DNA from: Bacillota bacterium
Lineage (GTDB): Bacteria; Bacillota; Dethiobacteria; DTU022; UBA8154
Length of the DNA stretch: 46,316 nucleotides
Direction of reading: 5' to 3'
Assembly: GCA_012837615.1 (NCBI GenBank)
Contig: DUQX01000115.1
Span: 1-46,316 of the forward strand
Shown here: piece by piece, positions 1 to 9,664 of the stretch
Layout of the letters: each line of letters starts with the position of its first letter
How positions within the stretch are numbered: position 1 is the first letter of the stretch
Notes under the pieces: model-generated
Databases searched by the model: none
The model's input: only the letters and a program-made list of their open reading frames with translations
Told to the model about the DNA's origin: nothing
Position numbers and translations under genes: made by a program

Positions 1-564
1 GACCCCACCGGTCCCAACCAGCCGATCAAAAAAGAAGGCCTCATTGATGAGGTTAAAGGGATTTGGGAATCGGTAAACGAATTCGTATATAACAATTCGA
101 ACAGGAATATTGAAGAGTGCTCCATGTACTCCTTTATCGACCGGCCGATGACCTCCTGCGGGTGCTTTGAGTGTATTATGGGCATTGTTCCCGAGGCCAA
201 CGGGGTTATGATTACAACCCGCGAGCACGGCGGTATGACCCCCTGCGGGATGAACTTCTCCACCCTGGCCGGCTCTGTAGGTGGCGGGGTGCAGACTCCG
301 GGCTTTATGGGACATGGGCGTACCTTCATTACCAGCAAGAAATTCATTAGAGCTGACGGTGGCCTGGGACGCCTGGTCTGGATGCCTAAAGAGCTCAAGG
401 AATGGTTGGGCGATGACCTGAGAAAAGCCGCAGAAGAGCAGGGGCTTGGAGCTGATTTCGTCGATAAGATTGCCGATGAAACTATCGGAGAGACGGCGGA
501 GGAGATCCTGCCCTTCCTGGAGGAAAAGGGTCACCCCGCGCTAACCATGGAACCGTTGATGTAA
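1..564 (+). CDS. acsB: Acetyl-CoA synthase (CODH/ACS alpha subunit), C-terminal part; 5' end outside window
   Basis: The frame is open from base 1, so the track entry at 124 is only the first internal ATG. About 187 codons of the C-terminal domain are visible. This domain of the CODH/ACS complex holds the A-cluster, where a methyl group from the corrinoid protein, CO and CoA are joined into acetyl-CoA. The motif MTSCGCFECI contains the Cys-Gly-Cys pair that binds the distal nickel in known AcsB proteins. The gene ends in TAA and is followed after 109 bases by acsC on the same strand, as in acetogen clusters. The N-terminal CODH-contact domains and the other A-cluster cysteines lie upstream of the window. 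Identification is very secure; completeness cannot be judged. Confidence 0.96.
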   Translation, partial: DPTGPNQPIKKEGLIDEVKGIWESVNEFVYNNSNRNIEECSMYSFIDRPMTSCGCFECIMGIVPEANGVMITTREHGGMTPCGMNFSTLAGSVGGGVQTPGFMGHGRTFITSKKFIRADGGLGRLVWMPKELKEWLGDDLRKAAEEQGLGADFVDKIADETIGETAEEILPFLEEKGHPALTMEPLM

Positions 565-673
565 ATAAGGATTTTTAAATACAGTTGTTTAAGATGAGCC
601 CGTAGATGGAGCCTTGCGATGAAGTCTGTGGGATCTTCATCTGTAAATACAAAAAATGAAAGGAGTCGACAAA

Positions 674-2002
674 ATGGGTTTAACAGGATTGGAGATCTTT
701 AAACATTTGCCAAAAACCAACTGCAAAAAGTGTGGTTTTCCAACCTGTCTGGCCTTTGCTATGGCCCTGGCAAATGGCAAGACATCTCTGGATAACTGCC
801 CTGATGTTTCGGATGAGGCGAAGGAAGCACTTTCTTCCGCTGCTGCTCCCCCTATTCGCCTGGTAAAAGTAGGCAGTGGGGACAATGTGCTTGAGATGGG
901 CGATGAAACGGAGATCTTCCGCCATGACAAGCGCTTTAATCACCCGACGGTAGTTGCTATTGCCGTTAACGATAACGAAGACATCGAGGCTAAAATCGAT
1001 ACTATTAATGGGCTGGCATTTGATCGAGTTGGTCAGCATTATGAAGTTGATATGGTAGCGCTCATCAACGCTTCAGGAGATGCTGCAACCTTTAAAGCTG
1101 CTGCGGAGAAAGCCGCTGCAAAAACGCAAAAAAACTTTACCCTCGTTACGTCCGATGTTGCCGCTATGGAAGGAGCGCTGCAGGTCCTGGCTGACCGCAA
1201 GCCGATACTTTACGCCGCGAACAAGGACAACTATGAAAAGATGACCGAGCTGGCCAAAGCAAACAGCTGCCCCCTGGCAGTGAAGGGTGAAAACCTGGAT
1301 GATCTGGCCGGGCTGGTGGAAAAAATAGTCGCTCTGGGTTACCGCGAGTTGGTTCTCGATCCCGGTTCCCGCGATACCTCAAAAGTTCTGGCGGATATGA
1401 CTCAGATCCGTCGCCTGGCAGTAAGAAGAAAATTCCGTCCCTTCGGTTATCCGACAATGGTCTTTACCAGCAAGGATGATCCGCAGGAGGAGATGCTGCA
1501 GGCGATAACCTATGTCGCTAAATATACGGGGCTTGTTGTATTAAATACTACAAAAAAAGAACTTTTGCTTCCCCTCTTAAGCTGGAGAGCCAATGTTTAT
1601 ACTGATCCCCAAAAGCCGGTTGCTGTAGAGCCCGGTGCGTATGAAATAGGAGAAGTAAATGAAAACTCGCCCGTTTATTGTACTACCAATTTCTCTCTTA
1701 CCTATTTCCTGGTGGAGGGTGATGTGGATGCCACCCGCATTCCCAGCTATATTATCTCCGTTGATACCGGCGGGATATCTGTTTTAACTGCGTACGCAGA
1801 TAACAAATTCACCGCTGAAAAAATTACCGCAGCGATTAAAGAATATGGTATGGAAGAGAAAGTAAAGCATAGGCAAATTGTCATTCCCGGGGCAGTCGCT
1901 GTGCTGAAAGGAAAACTGGAAGAAGAATCCGGCTGGGAAGTCATTGTCGGGCCGAGGGAATCTGCCGGTATTCAGAAGTTTGCCAAAGAAAGATTTGCCT
2001 AG
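674..2002 (+). CDS. acsC: Corrinoid/iron-sulfur protein large subunit
   Basis: This is the large (gamma) subunit of the corrinoid iron-sulfur protein, which carries the methyl group from methyl-THF to acetyl-CoA synthase. The N-terminus has the [4Fe-4S] motif with cysteines at residues 17, 20, 25 and 42 (NCKKCGFPTC, then NCP). The long middle is the TIM-barrel part and the C-terminal third the cobamide-binding domain. The track starts at 656, but AGGAG at 661-665 lies 8 bases before the ATG at 674, which I take as the start. This gives 442 residues, close to the known family length. It lies between acsB and acsD in the same operon. Confidence 0.95.
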   Translation: MGLTGLEIFKHLPKTNCKKCGFPTCLAFAMALANGKTSLDNCPDVSDEAKEALSSAAAPPIRLVKVGSGDNVLEMGDETEIFRHDKRFNHPTVVAIAVNDNEDIEAKIDTINGLAFDRVGQHYEVDMVALINASGDAATFKAAAEKAAAKTQKNFTLVTSDVAAMEGALQVLADRKPILYAANKDNYEKMTELAKANSCPLAVKGENLDDLAGLVEKIVALGYRELVLDPGSRDTSKVLADMTQIRRLAVRRKFRPFGYPTMVFTSKDDPQEEMLQAITYVAKYTGLVVLNTTKKELLLPLLSWRANVYTDPQKPVAVEPGAYEIGEVNENSPVYCTTNFSLTYFLVEGDVDATRIPSYIISVDTGGISVLTAYADNKFTAEKITAAIKEYGMEEKVKHRQIVIPGAVAVLKGKLEEESGWEVIVGPRESAGIQKFAKERFA

Positions 2003-2105
2003 TATAATCCGTAAATATAGCAGGTTCTATCACGCTGTTTACTTTACTGCCGGGAACACTCGGTAAAGCAGAATAATACTAAAAAGGTATGAAAGGAGTA
2101 GAGCG

Positions 2106-3074
2106 ATGGCTGTAGAGCTTTTAAAAGAAAAATATAGAAGCCAGGTTCGGGAAGTTGTGCTGGGAGCTACCAAAGAAGAAGGCGGAACCCGTAGCCATAC
2201 TTTAAAAGTCGGCGGGGAAAGCGCGCTGCCCTTCCTGCATTTCGAGGGGACGATCCCCAACCGCCCCCTGGTTGCCATGGAAATTTGGGATATTGTTCCT
2301 GAAGAATGGCCGGCCAGCCTGAAGAGTTTCTTTGAAGATGTGTATGACGATCCCGGAGCCTGGGCGAAGAAATGCGTTGAAGAGTACGGTGCCGATCTTA
2401 TTGCCGTGCGTTTCAAGAGTGCGGATCCGGACATCAAAGATGCTTCTGCTGAAGATTGTATCGCTACGCTGAAGAAAGTCCTGGAGGCTGTAGGAGTCCC
2501 GCTGATCGTTTACGGATGTGGAAAGGCGGAGAAGGATAACACCATTATTGGCCCTCTGGCCGAAGCTGCGGAGGGGGAGAACCTGCTTCTGGGAGTTGCG
2601 GAGCAGGATAATTATAAGTCGGTTGCCAGTGCCGCCATGGCCTACAAGCATTGCGTAATTGCACAGTCTCCCATTGATATTAATATCGCCAAGCAGTTAA
2701 ATATTTTAATTGCTGAAATGAGCACACCTCTTCTGGACCGTATTGTAATTGATCCTACTGTTGCCGCCTTGGGATACGGCATCGAGTACAGCTATTCCAT
2801 CATGGAAAGAGCCCGCTTTGGTGCACTTCAAGGTGACCGGATGCTGGCCATGCCCACTATAGCGAATGTTGGCCATGAGGTCTGGAGTAAAAAAGAATCC
2901 TATATTTCCGAGGAAGAACAGCCTGGATGGGGCGACCAGGCAGAGCGTTCCATGGCCTGGGAGGCGGCTACAGCCGGTGCATTGCTTCAGGCAGGGATGG
3001 ATATCCTGGTTATGCGTAACCCCAATGCTGTAGGGTTGATTAAGAAGCTTATCGACGATATGATGAAGGGATAA
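2106..3074 (+). CDS. acsD: Corrinoid/iron-sulfur protein small subunit
   Basis: This is the small (delta) subunit of the corrinoid iron-sulfur protein. It pairs with AcsC to hold the cobamide between two TIM barrels and has no iron-sulfur motif itself. The 322 residues match the usual family length. AAAGGAG stands 7 bases before the ATG. Segments such as [20 protein letters not shown] and the C-terminal [15 protein letters not shown] fit this family. It follows acsC after about 100 bases that contain a small hairpin, and precedes acsE. All four acs genes are co-oriented, so a stoichiometric transcript is likely. Confidence 0.94.
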   Translation: MAVELLKEKYRSQVREVVLGATKEEGGTRSHTLKVGGESALPFLHFEGTIPNRPLVAMEIWDIVPEEWPASLKSFFEDVYDDPGAWAKKCVEEYGADLIAVRFKSADPDIKDASAEDCIATLKKVLEAVGVPLIVYGCGKAEKDNTIIGPLAEAAEGENLLLGVAEQDNYKSVASAAMAYKHCVIAQSPIDINIAKQLNILIAEMSTPLLDRIVIDPTVAALGYGIEYSYSIMERARFGALQGDRMLAMPTIANVGHEVWSKKESYISEEEQPGWGDQAERSMAWEAATAGALLQAGMDILVMRNPNAVGLIKKLIDDMMKG

Positions 3075-3111
3075 TAGTTTAAGCCTTTGCAACAAGGATG
3101 AATAGGGTGCC

Positions 3112-3135
3112 AGAGGTTTGTTCTGTAAAACCTCT
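3112..3135 (+). other. Intercistronic hairpin between acsD and acsE
   Basis: AGAGGTTT at 3112-3119 pairs perfectly with AAACCTCT at 3128-3135 around an 8-base loop. No T-run follows, so it is not a good intrinsic terminator. A position between two pathway genes fits an mRNA-stabilising or processing hairpin, but that role is inferred only. A weaker hairpin (CTTTAC/GTAAAG, 2042-2068) lies between acsC and acsD. Confidence 0.4.
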
Positions 3136-3170
3136 TATCGTTAGAATAGAAAACTTAATGGTTGATTTAG

Positions 3171-4043
<873 letters not shown>

Positions 4044-4091
4044 ATACACTTAATGAAGCCGGAAATTGTTTTAAGAGGGAAGTGAGTAAAA

Positions 4092-4772
4092 ATGATTGTT
4101 GCTGAGAGAAAACCATTGGCGGAAATCTCCAAGATGCTGGAACCTTTCCGGAAAATATGTATTTTAGGCTGCGGCACTTGTGTTACCGTCTGCTTGGCGG
4201 GAGGAGATAAGGAAGCGGCAGAGGCGGCTGCGGCCCTTTCCTTACTCAGGCAAAATGAGGGTAAGGATGTGGAGATCAGTACGCATACCCTCTTGCGTCA
4301 ATGTGAGTACGAGTATATTGACGATTATGCTGAACAACTGGCCCAATACGACGTAATCCTATCTCTAGCCTGCGGTGTGGGCGTGCAGACAATGGCTACC
4401 AGACTTCCGGATAAAATTATCTTGCCGGGATTAAATACAAAGTTTATGGGATACCCCCAGGAGCAGGGGATATGGAAAGAAAACTGCCTGGGATGCGGTA
4501 ATTGTGTACTGGATTTAACGATAGGTATCTGCCCGATTACGCGTTGTGCCAAGAGTATGCTCAACGGGCCCTGCGGCGGTTCTCAAGACGGTAAGTGTGA
4601 AGTCAATAAAGATATTGACTGCGCCTGGCACCTTATTCACGAGCGTCTTTCAAAACTGGGAATGTTGGACAGGATGGAAGCAATCCAGCCCCCGAAGGAT
4701 TGGTCTACTTCCCACCATGGAGGTCCGAGAACAATAATAAGGGAGGATGTCAGGCTTGAAAATAGAGAGTAG
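4092..4772 (+). CDS. metV: Methylenetetrahydrofolate reductase C-terminal-domain protein (MetV type)
   Basis: This cysteine-rich protein of 226 residues matches the MetV partner of acetogen methylene-THF reductase. The first cluster is CGTCVTVC near residue 28. The second region has CLGCGNC, then CPITRC, then GPCGG, which suggests iron-sulfur and/or zinc binding. In acetogens such as Moorella, MetV forms a complex with MetF and passes electrons to its flavin. That role is taken from the family; the electron donor here is unknown. The gene overlaps metF by up to 26 bases, consistent with coupled translation and a 1:1 complex. Confidence 0.88.
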   Translation: MIVAERKPLAEISKMLEPFRKICILGCGTCVTVCLAGGDKEAAEAAAALSLLRQNEGKDVEISTHTLLRQCEYEYIDDYAEQLAQYDVILSLACGVGVQTMATRLPDKIILPGLNTKFMGYPQEQGIWKENCLGCGNCVLDLTIGICPITRCAKSMLNGPCGGSQDGKCEVNKDIDCAWHLIHERLSKLGMLDRMEAIQPPKDWSTSHHGGPRTIIREDVRLENRE

Positions 4773-5679
4773 ACTTGAAAAAATACTCAGCAGCGGCCAT
4801 TTTGCGGTTACGGGGGAACTGGGGCCGCCCAAGAGCGCTGATCTGGAAACTTTAAAGCACCATGCAGAGGAAATGCGCAACCATGTCGATGCTTATAATA
4901 TTACGGATAACCAGACGGCTATTGTGCGTACTTCCAGCATAGGCGTTGCTGCCCACCTTATACAGATGGGTTTGGAGCCCAATGTACAGATGACGGTTCG
5001 GGATAGGAACAGGATTTGCCTGCAGAGCGACCTGCTTGGAGCGGTAAGTTTTGGAGTAAGGAATTTTCTCTGTTTGCAGGGTGACCACGGCAAATTTGGG
5101 AATGAGCCCGCCAGTAAAAATGTTTACGATCTGGACTCGATGCAGCTTATTCAGGCGGTAAAAAATATGCGGGATGAAGGCGTCTTTATCGGAGGCGAGA
5201 AGTTGGAGCACCCTCTTCCGAAGATCTTTATCGGTGCTGTGGCTAATCCATTTGCCGATCCGTTTGAATATCGCCCGTTGCGCCTGGCTAAAAAAATTGC
5301 CGCAGGCGCACAATTTATCCAAACGCAGTGCATTTTCGACCTGGATCGTTTTGAAAAATGGATGGAGAAAGTTAGGGAACTGGGCCTACATAAAAAGGTT
5401 TATATCATGGGCGGAGTTACTCCGATCAAATCAGTCGGTGCTGCCCGTTACATGCAGAAAAATGTATCCGGCATGATTGTTCCCGAAGAACTGATTACCC
5501 GTATTAAAGGAGCAGAGGACAAGAAAAAAGAGGGTATTAAGATTGCTGTTGAAACCATCCAACGCCTTAAGGAGATCGAAGGCGTTGCGGGTGTTCACGT
5601 CATGGCTATTGCCTGGGAAGAAATAGTTCCGGAAATAGTTGAAAGGGCCGGTCTTTACCCCCGTCCTACAGTTAATTAG
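4756..5679 (+). CDS. metF: Methylenetetrahydrofolate reductase (MetF)
   Basis: MetF reduces 5,10-methylene-THF to 5-methyl-THF, the substrate of AcsE. The FAD-binding TIM barrel is recognisable from GELGPPKSADLETL near the start, MTVRDRNR, FLCLQGDH and IQTQCIFD. The track start is the ATG at 4747, but GGGAGG ends directly at 4746 and leaves no spacing. The in-frame TTG at 4756, 9 bases from GGGAGG, is the better start and gives 307 residues. It is the last gene of the run and is followed by a terminator at 5733. The call is secure; the start is likely rather than proven. Confidence 0.93.
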   Translation: MKIESRLEKILSSGHFAVTGELGPPKSADLETLKHHAEEMRNHVDAYNITDNQTAIVRTSSIGVAAHLIQMGLEPNVQMTVRDRNRICLQSDLLGAVSFGVRNFLCLQGDHGKFGNEPASKNVYDLDSMQLIQAVKNMRDEGVFIGGEKLEHPLPKIFIGAVANPFADPFEYRPLRLAKKIAAGAQFIQTQCIFDLDRFEKWMEKVRELGLHKKVYIMGGVTPIKSVGAARYMQKNVSGMIVPEELITRIKGAEDKKKEGIKIAVETIQRLKEIEGVAGVHVMAIAWEEIVPEIVERAGLYPRPTVN

Positions 5680-5732
5680 CTACCGTTTTAACTGTATAAA
5701 AAAATAGCAATATAATATTATGTTTGAAGATG

Positions 5733-5764
5733 AAAAGGGCGCTTTTTATTACGGCCCTTTTTTT
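5733..5764 (+). terminator. Intrinsic terminator after the acs/met operon
   Basis: AAAAGGGC at 5733-5740 pairs with GCCCTTTT at 5754-5761 around a 13-base loop, and the T-run continues to 5764. It sits 54 bases after the metF stop and separates the carbon-fixation operon from the YhaM-type gene. Confidence 0.75.
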
Positions 5765-5851
5765 CTGCATGTAATAAAAATGCAAGTTTTTTTTGTTCTG
5801 GCAGGATTTATTCACTTCATAAAGAATCATACATCAAAAGGAGGTCTTTGT

Positions 5852-6814
5852 TTGGGCAAACAATTTGTCAAGGATTTAAAAGTAGGTAGCCATGTCTTTT
5901 CTCAGTTTGTTGTGGTTGCCCATAAAACTCTATCATTTTCTGCACCTTCCAGGCAGGGGGAGTATTTTATAAAGCTACTCCTGGGAGATGTAAGCGGGAC
6001 AATTAAAGGAATTATCTGGAACAGTTCTATGGTAAGGATGCCGATCCGGACGGACGAGGTACTTCTAGTAAACGGTGAAGTTGAAGAATACAATGGTCTC
6101 CAATTGGTTATAAATGACTACAGCATTGTTGAAAAAGAAAAGGTTAACAGGAGCCACTTTCAGGCAACTTGTCCCAGAGGTAATGATGAGATGTGGAGGG
6201 GGCTTTTGGAGATTGTTTCTTCAGCGGTTAGCAATGAACATTTAACCAGACTTTTGAATATCTTTTACAACGACCAGGATTTGGTAAAGGGCTTTCGTCT
6301 TTCTCCCGCAGCCAAATCTATTCATCACAATTACCTTGGTGGGCTGCTGGAACATACTCTGGAAGTCGTTGAGATATGTGAGCACCTGATAAAATTATAT
6401 CCGGAGGAGATCGACAGGTCGCTGCTAATTACCGCTGCAATATTCCATGATATCGGGAAAATAGAAGAATACAATGCCGATAGTTTTACGTTTGAGCAAA
6501 CGGACAAGGGGAAGCTTTTGGGGCATATTACCATAGGGCTGGAAATGGTGAGAAAAATGATTGAGTCAATACCTTCCTTTCCCGATGACCTTAAAATGAA
6601 ACTTGAGCATATGATTATTAGCCACCATGGCGAAAAAGAGTGGGGTTCTCCCGAAGTTCCCCAAACATTTGAGGCATTTGCATTGTTTCACGCTGATTTG
6701 CTCAGCGCCCGATTAAAACAAATTTCTCAACTGGTTAAAAAACATAACGGTAAGCCTTCTGCCTGGACCGAATGGGATCGTTTCCTGGGGCGCAGAGTAT
6801 TTACCGCAAAGTAA
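5852..6814 (+). CDS. yhaM: OB-fold/HD-domain 3'-5' exoribonuclease, YhaM type
   Basis: An N-terminal OB-fold (GEYFIKLLLGDVSGTIKGII) is followed by an HD phosphohydrolase domain with HHNYLGGLLEH, then IFHDIGKIEEY and ISHHG, the metal-binding residues of HD enzymes. This arrangement is that of YhaM, a Bacillus 3'-5' exonuclease acting on RNA and single-stranded DNA. The track starts at 5720 inside the upstream terminator. AAAAGGAGG at 5836-5844 lies 7 bases before an in-frame TTG at 5852, giving 320 residues, close to YhaM. It lies alone between the acs terminator and the TPR gene. Confidence 0.88.
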   Translation: MGKQFVKDLKVGSHVFSQFVVVAHKTLSFSAPSRQGEYFIKLLLGDVSGTIKGIIWNSSMVRMPIRTDEVLLVNGEVEEYNGLQLVINDYSIVEKEKVNRSHFQATCPRGNDEMWRGLLEIVSSAVSNEHLTRLLNIFYNDQDLVKGFRLSPAAKSIHHNYLGGLLEHTLEVVEICEHLIKLYPEEIDRSLLITAAIFHDIGKIEEYNADSFTFEQTDKGKLLGHITIGLEMVRKMIESIPSFPDDLKMKLEHMIISHHGEKEWGSPEVPQTFEAFALFHADLLSARLKQISQLVKKHNGKPSAWTEWDRFLGRRVFTAK

Positions 6815-6821
6815 TATTGTC

Positions 6822-6849
6822 CGGGTAAGAAGTAACGGGTAAGAAGTAA
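6822..6849 (+). repeat. Perfect 14-bp tandem duplication before the TPR gene
   Basis: CGGGTAAGAAGTAA occurs twice without a gap (6822-6835 and 6836-6849), just upstream of the start region of the next gene. A similar 14-bp tandem duplication stands before pyrF (13718-13745). Confidence 0.85.
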
Positions 6850-6866
6850 TAAGGTGGGTGAAAGGA

Positions 6867-7988
6867 ATGAAACGGTTAAAAAATTCGCGCAAGATAGTGC
6901 CGCTGGTAAAAAACGCTGAATATTATTTCCAGAAGGGGAGCTATTATTGTCGGCAGAATAAGCTGGAAAAGGCACTGTTATTTTATAAAAAAACGGTTGA
7001 AGTTGAACCGCATAATTCTATCAACCATTATAACCTGGCCTGCCTGTTAAGCAGGATGGGCCATTTGGAAAAGGCCAACCAGATTTTTTCTTATATTGTT
7101 CATAAAATGGATTCTTCACTAACGGAATGTTATTTCCTTATGGCAGTAAATTACGGGTTGCTGGATGAACTGGACAAAACCCGTTATTACCTAAATATTT
7201 ACCTTCAGCTATCACCTGATGGGGAGATGGTCGAGGATGCTGAAGAGCTCCTGTTTGCATTGACTGCAGAAGACGATCTGGATTATGAAAAAGAAGATCC
7301 CGCCTGTGCCGGGGAGCAATACAGCCCGGAAGAGGAAATGGTAAGACATTATCGTGAGGATAAAGAGGCAAGGAACATTTTATTCAATGCCCTTTATCAT
7401 AATAATGAACAGTACGTAGAGAAAGCCATCAGTCTTTACGGGTCATTAATGGCGGACGGTATTGGTGAACGGAGTTTAAAAGAGTTTGTCAAAAATCCCT
7501 GGGTTAAGCAAAGGCTTCGTTTACGGGCCCTTCTTGAACTCAAGAATATGGGTGTTAAAGGCCCGGTTACAATCTTCATGGAAGGTGCCCTGCGTGAAAT
7601 AGATATCTCATATTATCCGCTGGTGGCTCCGAGATGGCGGGAGAAATGGCAGCAGGTGATGGATTGTACCCTCCGGAACATGCGTTTAAGCAAGTCTTAT
7701 AACGATCGCTTTTATGAAGATGCCCAATCTATCTGGATTGATTTTTTAAACAACCTTTATCCCCGCGCTCCAAAAATCAAAAAAATTGAGGTCTGGGCCG
7801 CGGGACTTGAATATGCCCTTGCCAGGTACCATTTCCTGGGGATAACTCAAAAAACGCTGGCGGGGCAGTATAATGTCTCCCCTTCCAGCATCTCTTTAAA
7901 GTATAAAGAAATAAATAAGGTGCTGCATATTGAACACCGTGCATATCGGAATATGCTTATGTACCTAACCCGGCGGGAGAAGGAATAG
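6867..7988 (+). CDS. TPR-repeat protein with C-terminal helix-turn-helix
   Basis: I recognise no named family. Residues about 15-130 hold TPR-like repeats (KGSYYCRQNKLEKALLFYKK, then HYNLACLLSRMGHLEKANQI). An acidic linker follows (EDDLDYEKEDP). The middle is helical without clear motifs, and the last 60 residues contain a helix-turn-helix-like segment, ITQKTLAGQYNVSPSSISLK, like the DNA-binding part of sigma or repressor proteins. A regulatory or scaffold role binding both protein and DNA is inferred. The start is uncertain between GTG 6858 and ATG 6867, because AAAGG is very close to the ATG. The gene ends 6 bases before the convergent M23 peptidase gene. Confidence 0.7.
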   Translation: MKRLKNSRKIVPLVKNAEYYFQKGSYYCRQNKLEKALLFYKKTVEVEPHNSINHYNLACLLSRMGHLEKANQIFSYIVHKMDSSLTECYFLMAVNYGLLDELDKTRYYLNIYLQLSPDGEMVEDAEELLFALTAEDDLDYEKEDPACAGEQYSPEEEMVRHYREDKEARNILFNALYHNNEQYVEKAISLYGSLMADGIGERSLKEFVKNPWVKQRLRLRALLELKNMGVKGPVTIFMEGALREIDISYYPLVAPRWREKWQQVMDCTLRNMRLSKSYNDRFYEDAQSIWIDFLNNLYPRAPKIKKIEVWAAGLEYALARYHFLGITQKTLAGQYNVSPSSISLKYKEINKVLHIEHRAYRNMLMYLTRREKE

Positions 7989-7994
7989 TGGATA

Positions 7995-8852
7995 TTATTT
8001 TTCAATGACGTTTTTCCACAGGTCCCTGATCTCTGCGGGTGAAAGCCCTTCACCGAGGTAGCTTTCCCCAATCCATATCTCAAAGTGCAGATGCGAATTC
8101 AGCGTATTGCCTTCAGCGCCTTCACTGGTTCCTGAGTTTCCTATATATCCGATTAAATCGCCTGTTTCTACACTGTCTCCTACTGCCAGGTTATCTGCAG
8201 TACCGCTAAGATGCGCATAGCGCGTGGTAACACCGTTTGAATGGGTTAACCAGACCTGCCTTCCCCGCAGCATGTCCAAAATATCAGCAGGTGTTTCATC
8301 CATTTCCCAGGCGGTCTCTAATAGTATTTCCCTTTCATTGGTAGGAAGTTCGACAAAGTCGTGATCTATTCTGCAAACAGTACCTGGCCCTGCCGCAAAG
8401 ACCGGATCCCCGAATTTAACAGGGATGCTGCAATAGCCCTCATAAAAATCCAGCCCCTCATGAGTGCCGTTCCTGTAAGCACGCGGTGCGCCGGGAAGCT
8501 GTGAGTCCTTGGTTGTAACTGTAGCTCCTGGCAGGGGGCTTTTTAGAAAGGATAAAACTTCCAGCAGCGTATCATCATCCCAGTTTTTGGGTTTTTCCTG
8601 TACGGGTAGGTCCTCCGGCTCAGTATTTTCGGGTAATTGGCCATAATCGGAAGCTTTTTCGGGTTTACCAGGGTTATCTACTTTTTTGGGGTTATGTATA
8701 CTTGCGGGCTCTCTATCCTCGTGATTGTTCGGAGGAGGCGGTGTATTGCTTTCTCCCAGAGTATCAGAAATAGTATTGGAAAAAAGAAGGGGGGCGAGGG
8801 CGATACAGCTAATAAAAATTATCACCAGCGGCATAAGTTTCTTAATCTTCAT
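7995..8852 (-). CDS. Secreted M23-family (LytM-type) peptidase
   Basis: The protein starts with a basic stretch and a hydrophobic segment of about 20 residues (signal peptide or membrane anchor), then a low-complexity Pro/Glu/Asn linker to about residue 95. The C-terminal domain carries the M23 zinc motifs: HEGLD (HxxxD) and HLHFEIW (HxH). M23 enzymes cleave peptidoglycan cross-bridges, or act as regulators when residues are lost; here the metal ligands look intact. An insertion between the two motifs (residues about 160-205) is longer than in minimal M23 domains. GGAGG stands before the ATG. The gene is divergent from the DUF3786 gene. Confidence 0.88.
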   Translation of the reverse strand: MKIKKLMPLVIIFISCIALAPLLFSNTISDTLGESNTPPPPNNHEDREPASIHNPKKVDNPGKPEKASDYGQLPENTEPEDLPVQEKPKNWDDDTLLEVLSFLKSPLPGATVTTKDSQLPGAPRAYRNGTHEGLDFYEGYCSIPVKFGDPVFAAGPGTVCRIDHDFVELPTNEREILLETAWEMDETPADILDMLRGRQVWLTHSNGVTTRYAHLSGTADNLAVGDSVETGDLIGYIGNSGTSEGAEGNTLNSHLHFEIWIGESYLGEGLSPAEIRDLWKNVIEK

Positions 8853-9004
8853 GGCAGTTAATAACCTCCATTAGTGAAATCATATTTCATATTAACATAT
8901 TTTAGAGAAATATGTCCAAGAAGATTTAGAGGAAAAAAATTAATATAGAGGGAAAAGCAGGATATCTGCAGAATTTAGATATAAAGTGGGGGAGGGAGAT
9001 AAGA

Positions 9005-9643
9005 TTGTGCAGCAGAAATGCCTTGCCAGTTGTATTAGAGGATTTTGCTTCCCGGGATCCCCGGGAAATGGCAGATTTAAGTGGCGCAGCATTTCAGGAT
9101 AATACGATTTTTCTTCGTTACTGTAATCTTCCCCTGGAGATTACCCACCCGCAAGGTGAGATTAATTTCCTCGAAAGAGGTAAAAACTCTAAAATAGAAG
9201 GGCGTTCTCCGGAGGGGCTGTCATCAGACGAAAAAGTTGTTATTTTACAGTACCTTACCCGGGCCAGCGGGCTGCCGGTAAGGGGACAGTGGCTTTCATT
9301 TCTCGATTTAAGGGGGGGACAGCTGCACTGGAAACCTTTTCAAAAAGAGGCTTTGGAGCCGCTGGCAAAAAAATTCTACAACAAAAAGGATCTTTTTTTA
9401 AAACTGGCTTTTGAGCACGGAGGCTCCCTACTGGAGCAGGGCGATGCAGGGGTTGTTATACCTGTTTTTCCCCGAATCCCCCTGGCTTTTATACTCTGGG
9501 ATGGAGGGGAGGAATTTGTACCGCGTTCAACGATACTCTATGATTCCGTTGCAGAAACTTATTTAACTACCGCCGGGTTATATGTTCTCGGTATTCAGTC
9601 GCTTATCCGGATATGGTTTCCGGGTGATACCAGATTTGCATAG
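9005..9643 (+). CDS. DUF3786 domain protein
   Basis: The 212-residue protein fits the DUF3786 family, found mostly in anaerobes and often near corrinoid or Wood-Ljungdahl genes; no biochemical function is established. Recognisable parts are the N-terminal LEITHPQGEI region and the C-terminal AFILWDGGEEF segment followed by LYDSVAETYLTTAGLYVLG. The start is a TTG at 9005 with a GGGGGAGGG stretch 8 or so bases upstream. It is followed after 21 bases by pyrB and is probably co-transcribed with the pyrimidine genes, though a functional link is unclear. Confidence 0.75.
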   Translation: MCSRNALPVVLEDFASRDPREMADLSGAAFQDNTIFLRYCNLPLEITHPQGEINFLERGKNSKIEGRSPEGLSSDEKVVILQYLTRASGLPVRGQWLSFLDLRGGQLHWKPFQKEALEPLAKKFYNKKDLFLKLAFEHGGSLLEQGDAGVVIPVFPRIPLAFILWDGGEEFVPRSTILYDSVAETYLTTAGLYVLGIQSLIRIWFPGDTRFA

Positions 9644-9664
9644 AAGAGAGGGGAGCACAGCATT

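Noticed and set aside
637-1039. Antisense ORFs of about 100-120 codons in acsC
   Set aside because: They lie opposite a conserved gene and have no family likeness or ribosome binding site; shadow frames.
2039-2651. Minus-strand ORFs of 132 and 149 codons over acsD
   Set aside because: Shadow frames of acsD; sequences are low in family features and no start signal is present.
5720-5851. N-terminal extension of the YhaM-type ORF
   Set aside because: It overlaps the terminator and a strong ribosome binding site precedes TTG 5852.
8881-8914. Inverted repeat CATATTTC...GAAATATG between the M23 and DUF3786 genes
   Set aside because: AT-rich and short; likely by chance, and no promoter is tied to it.
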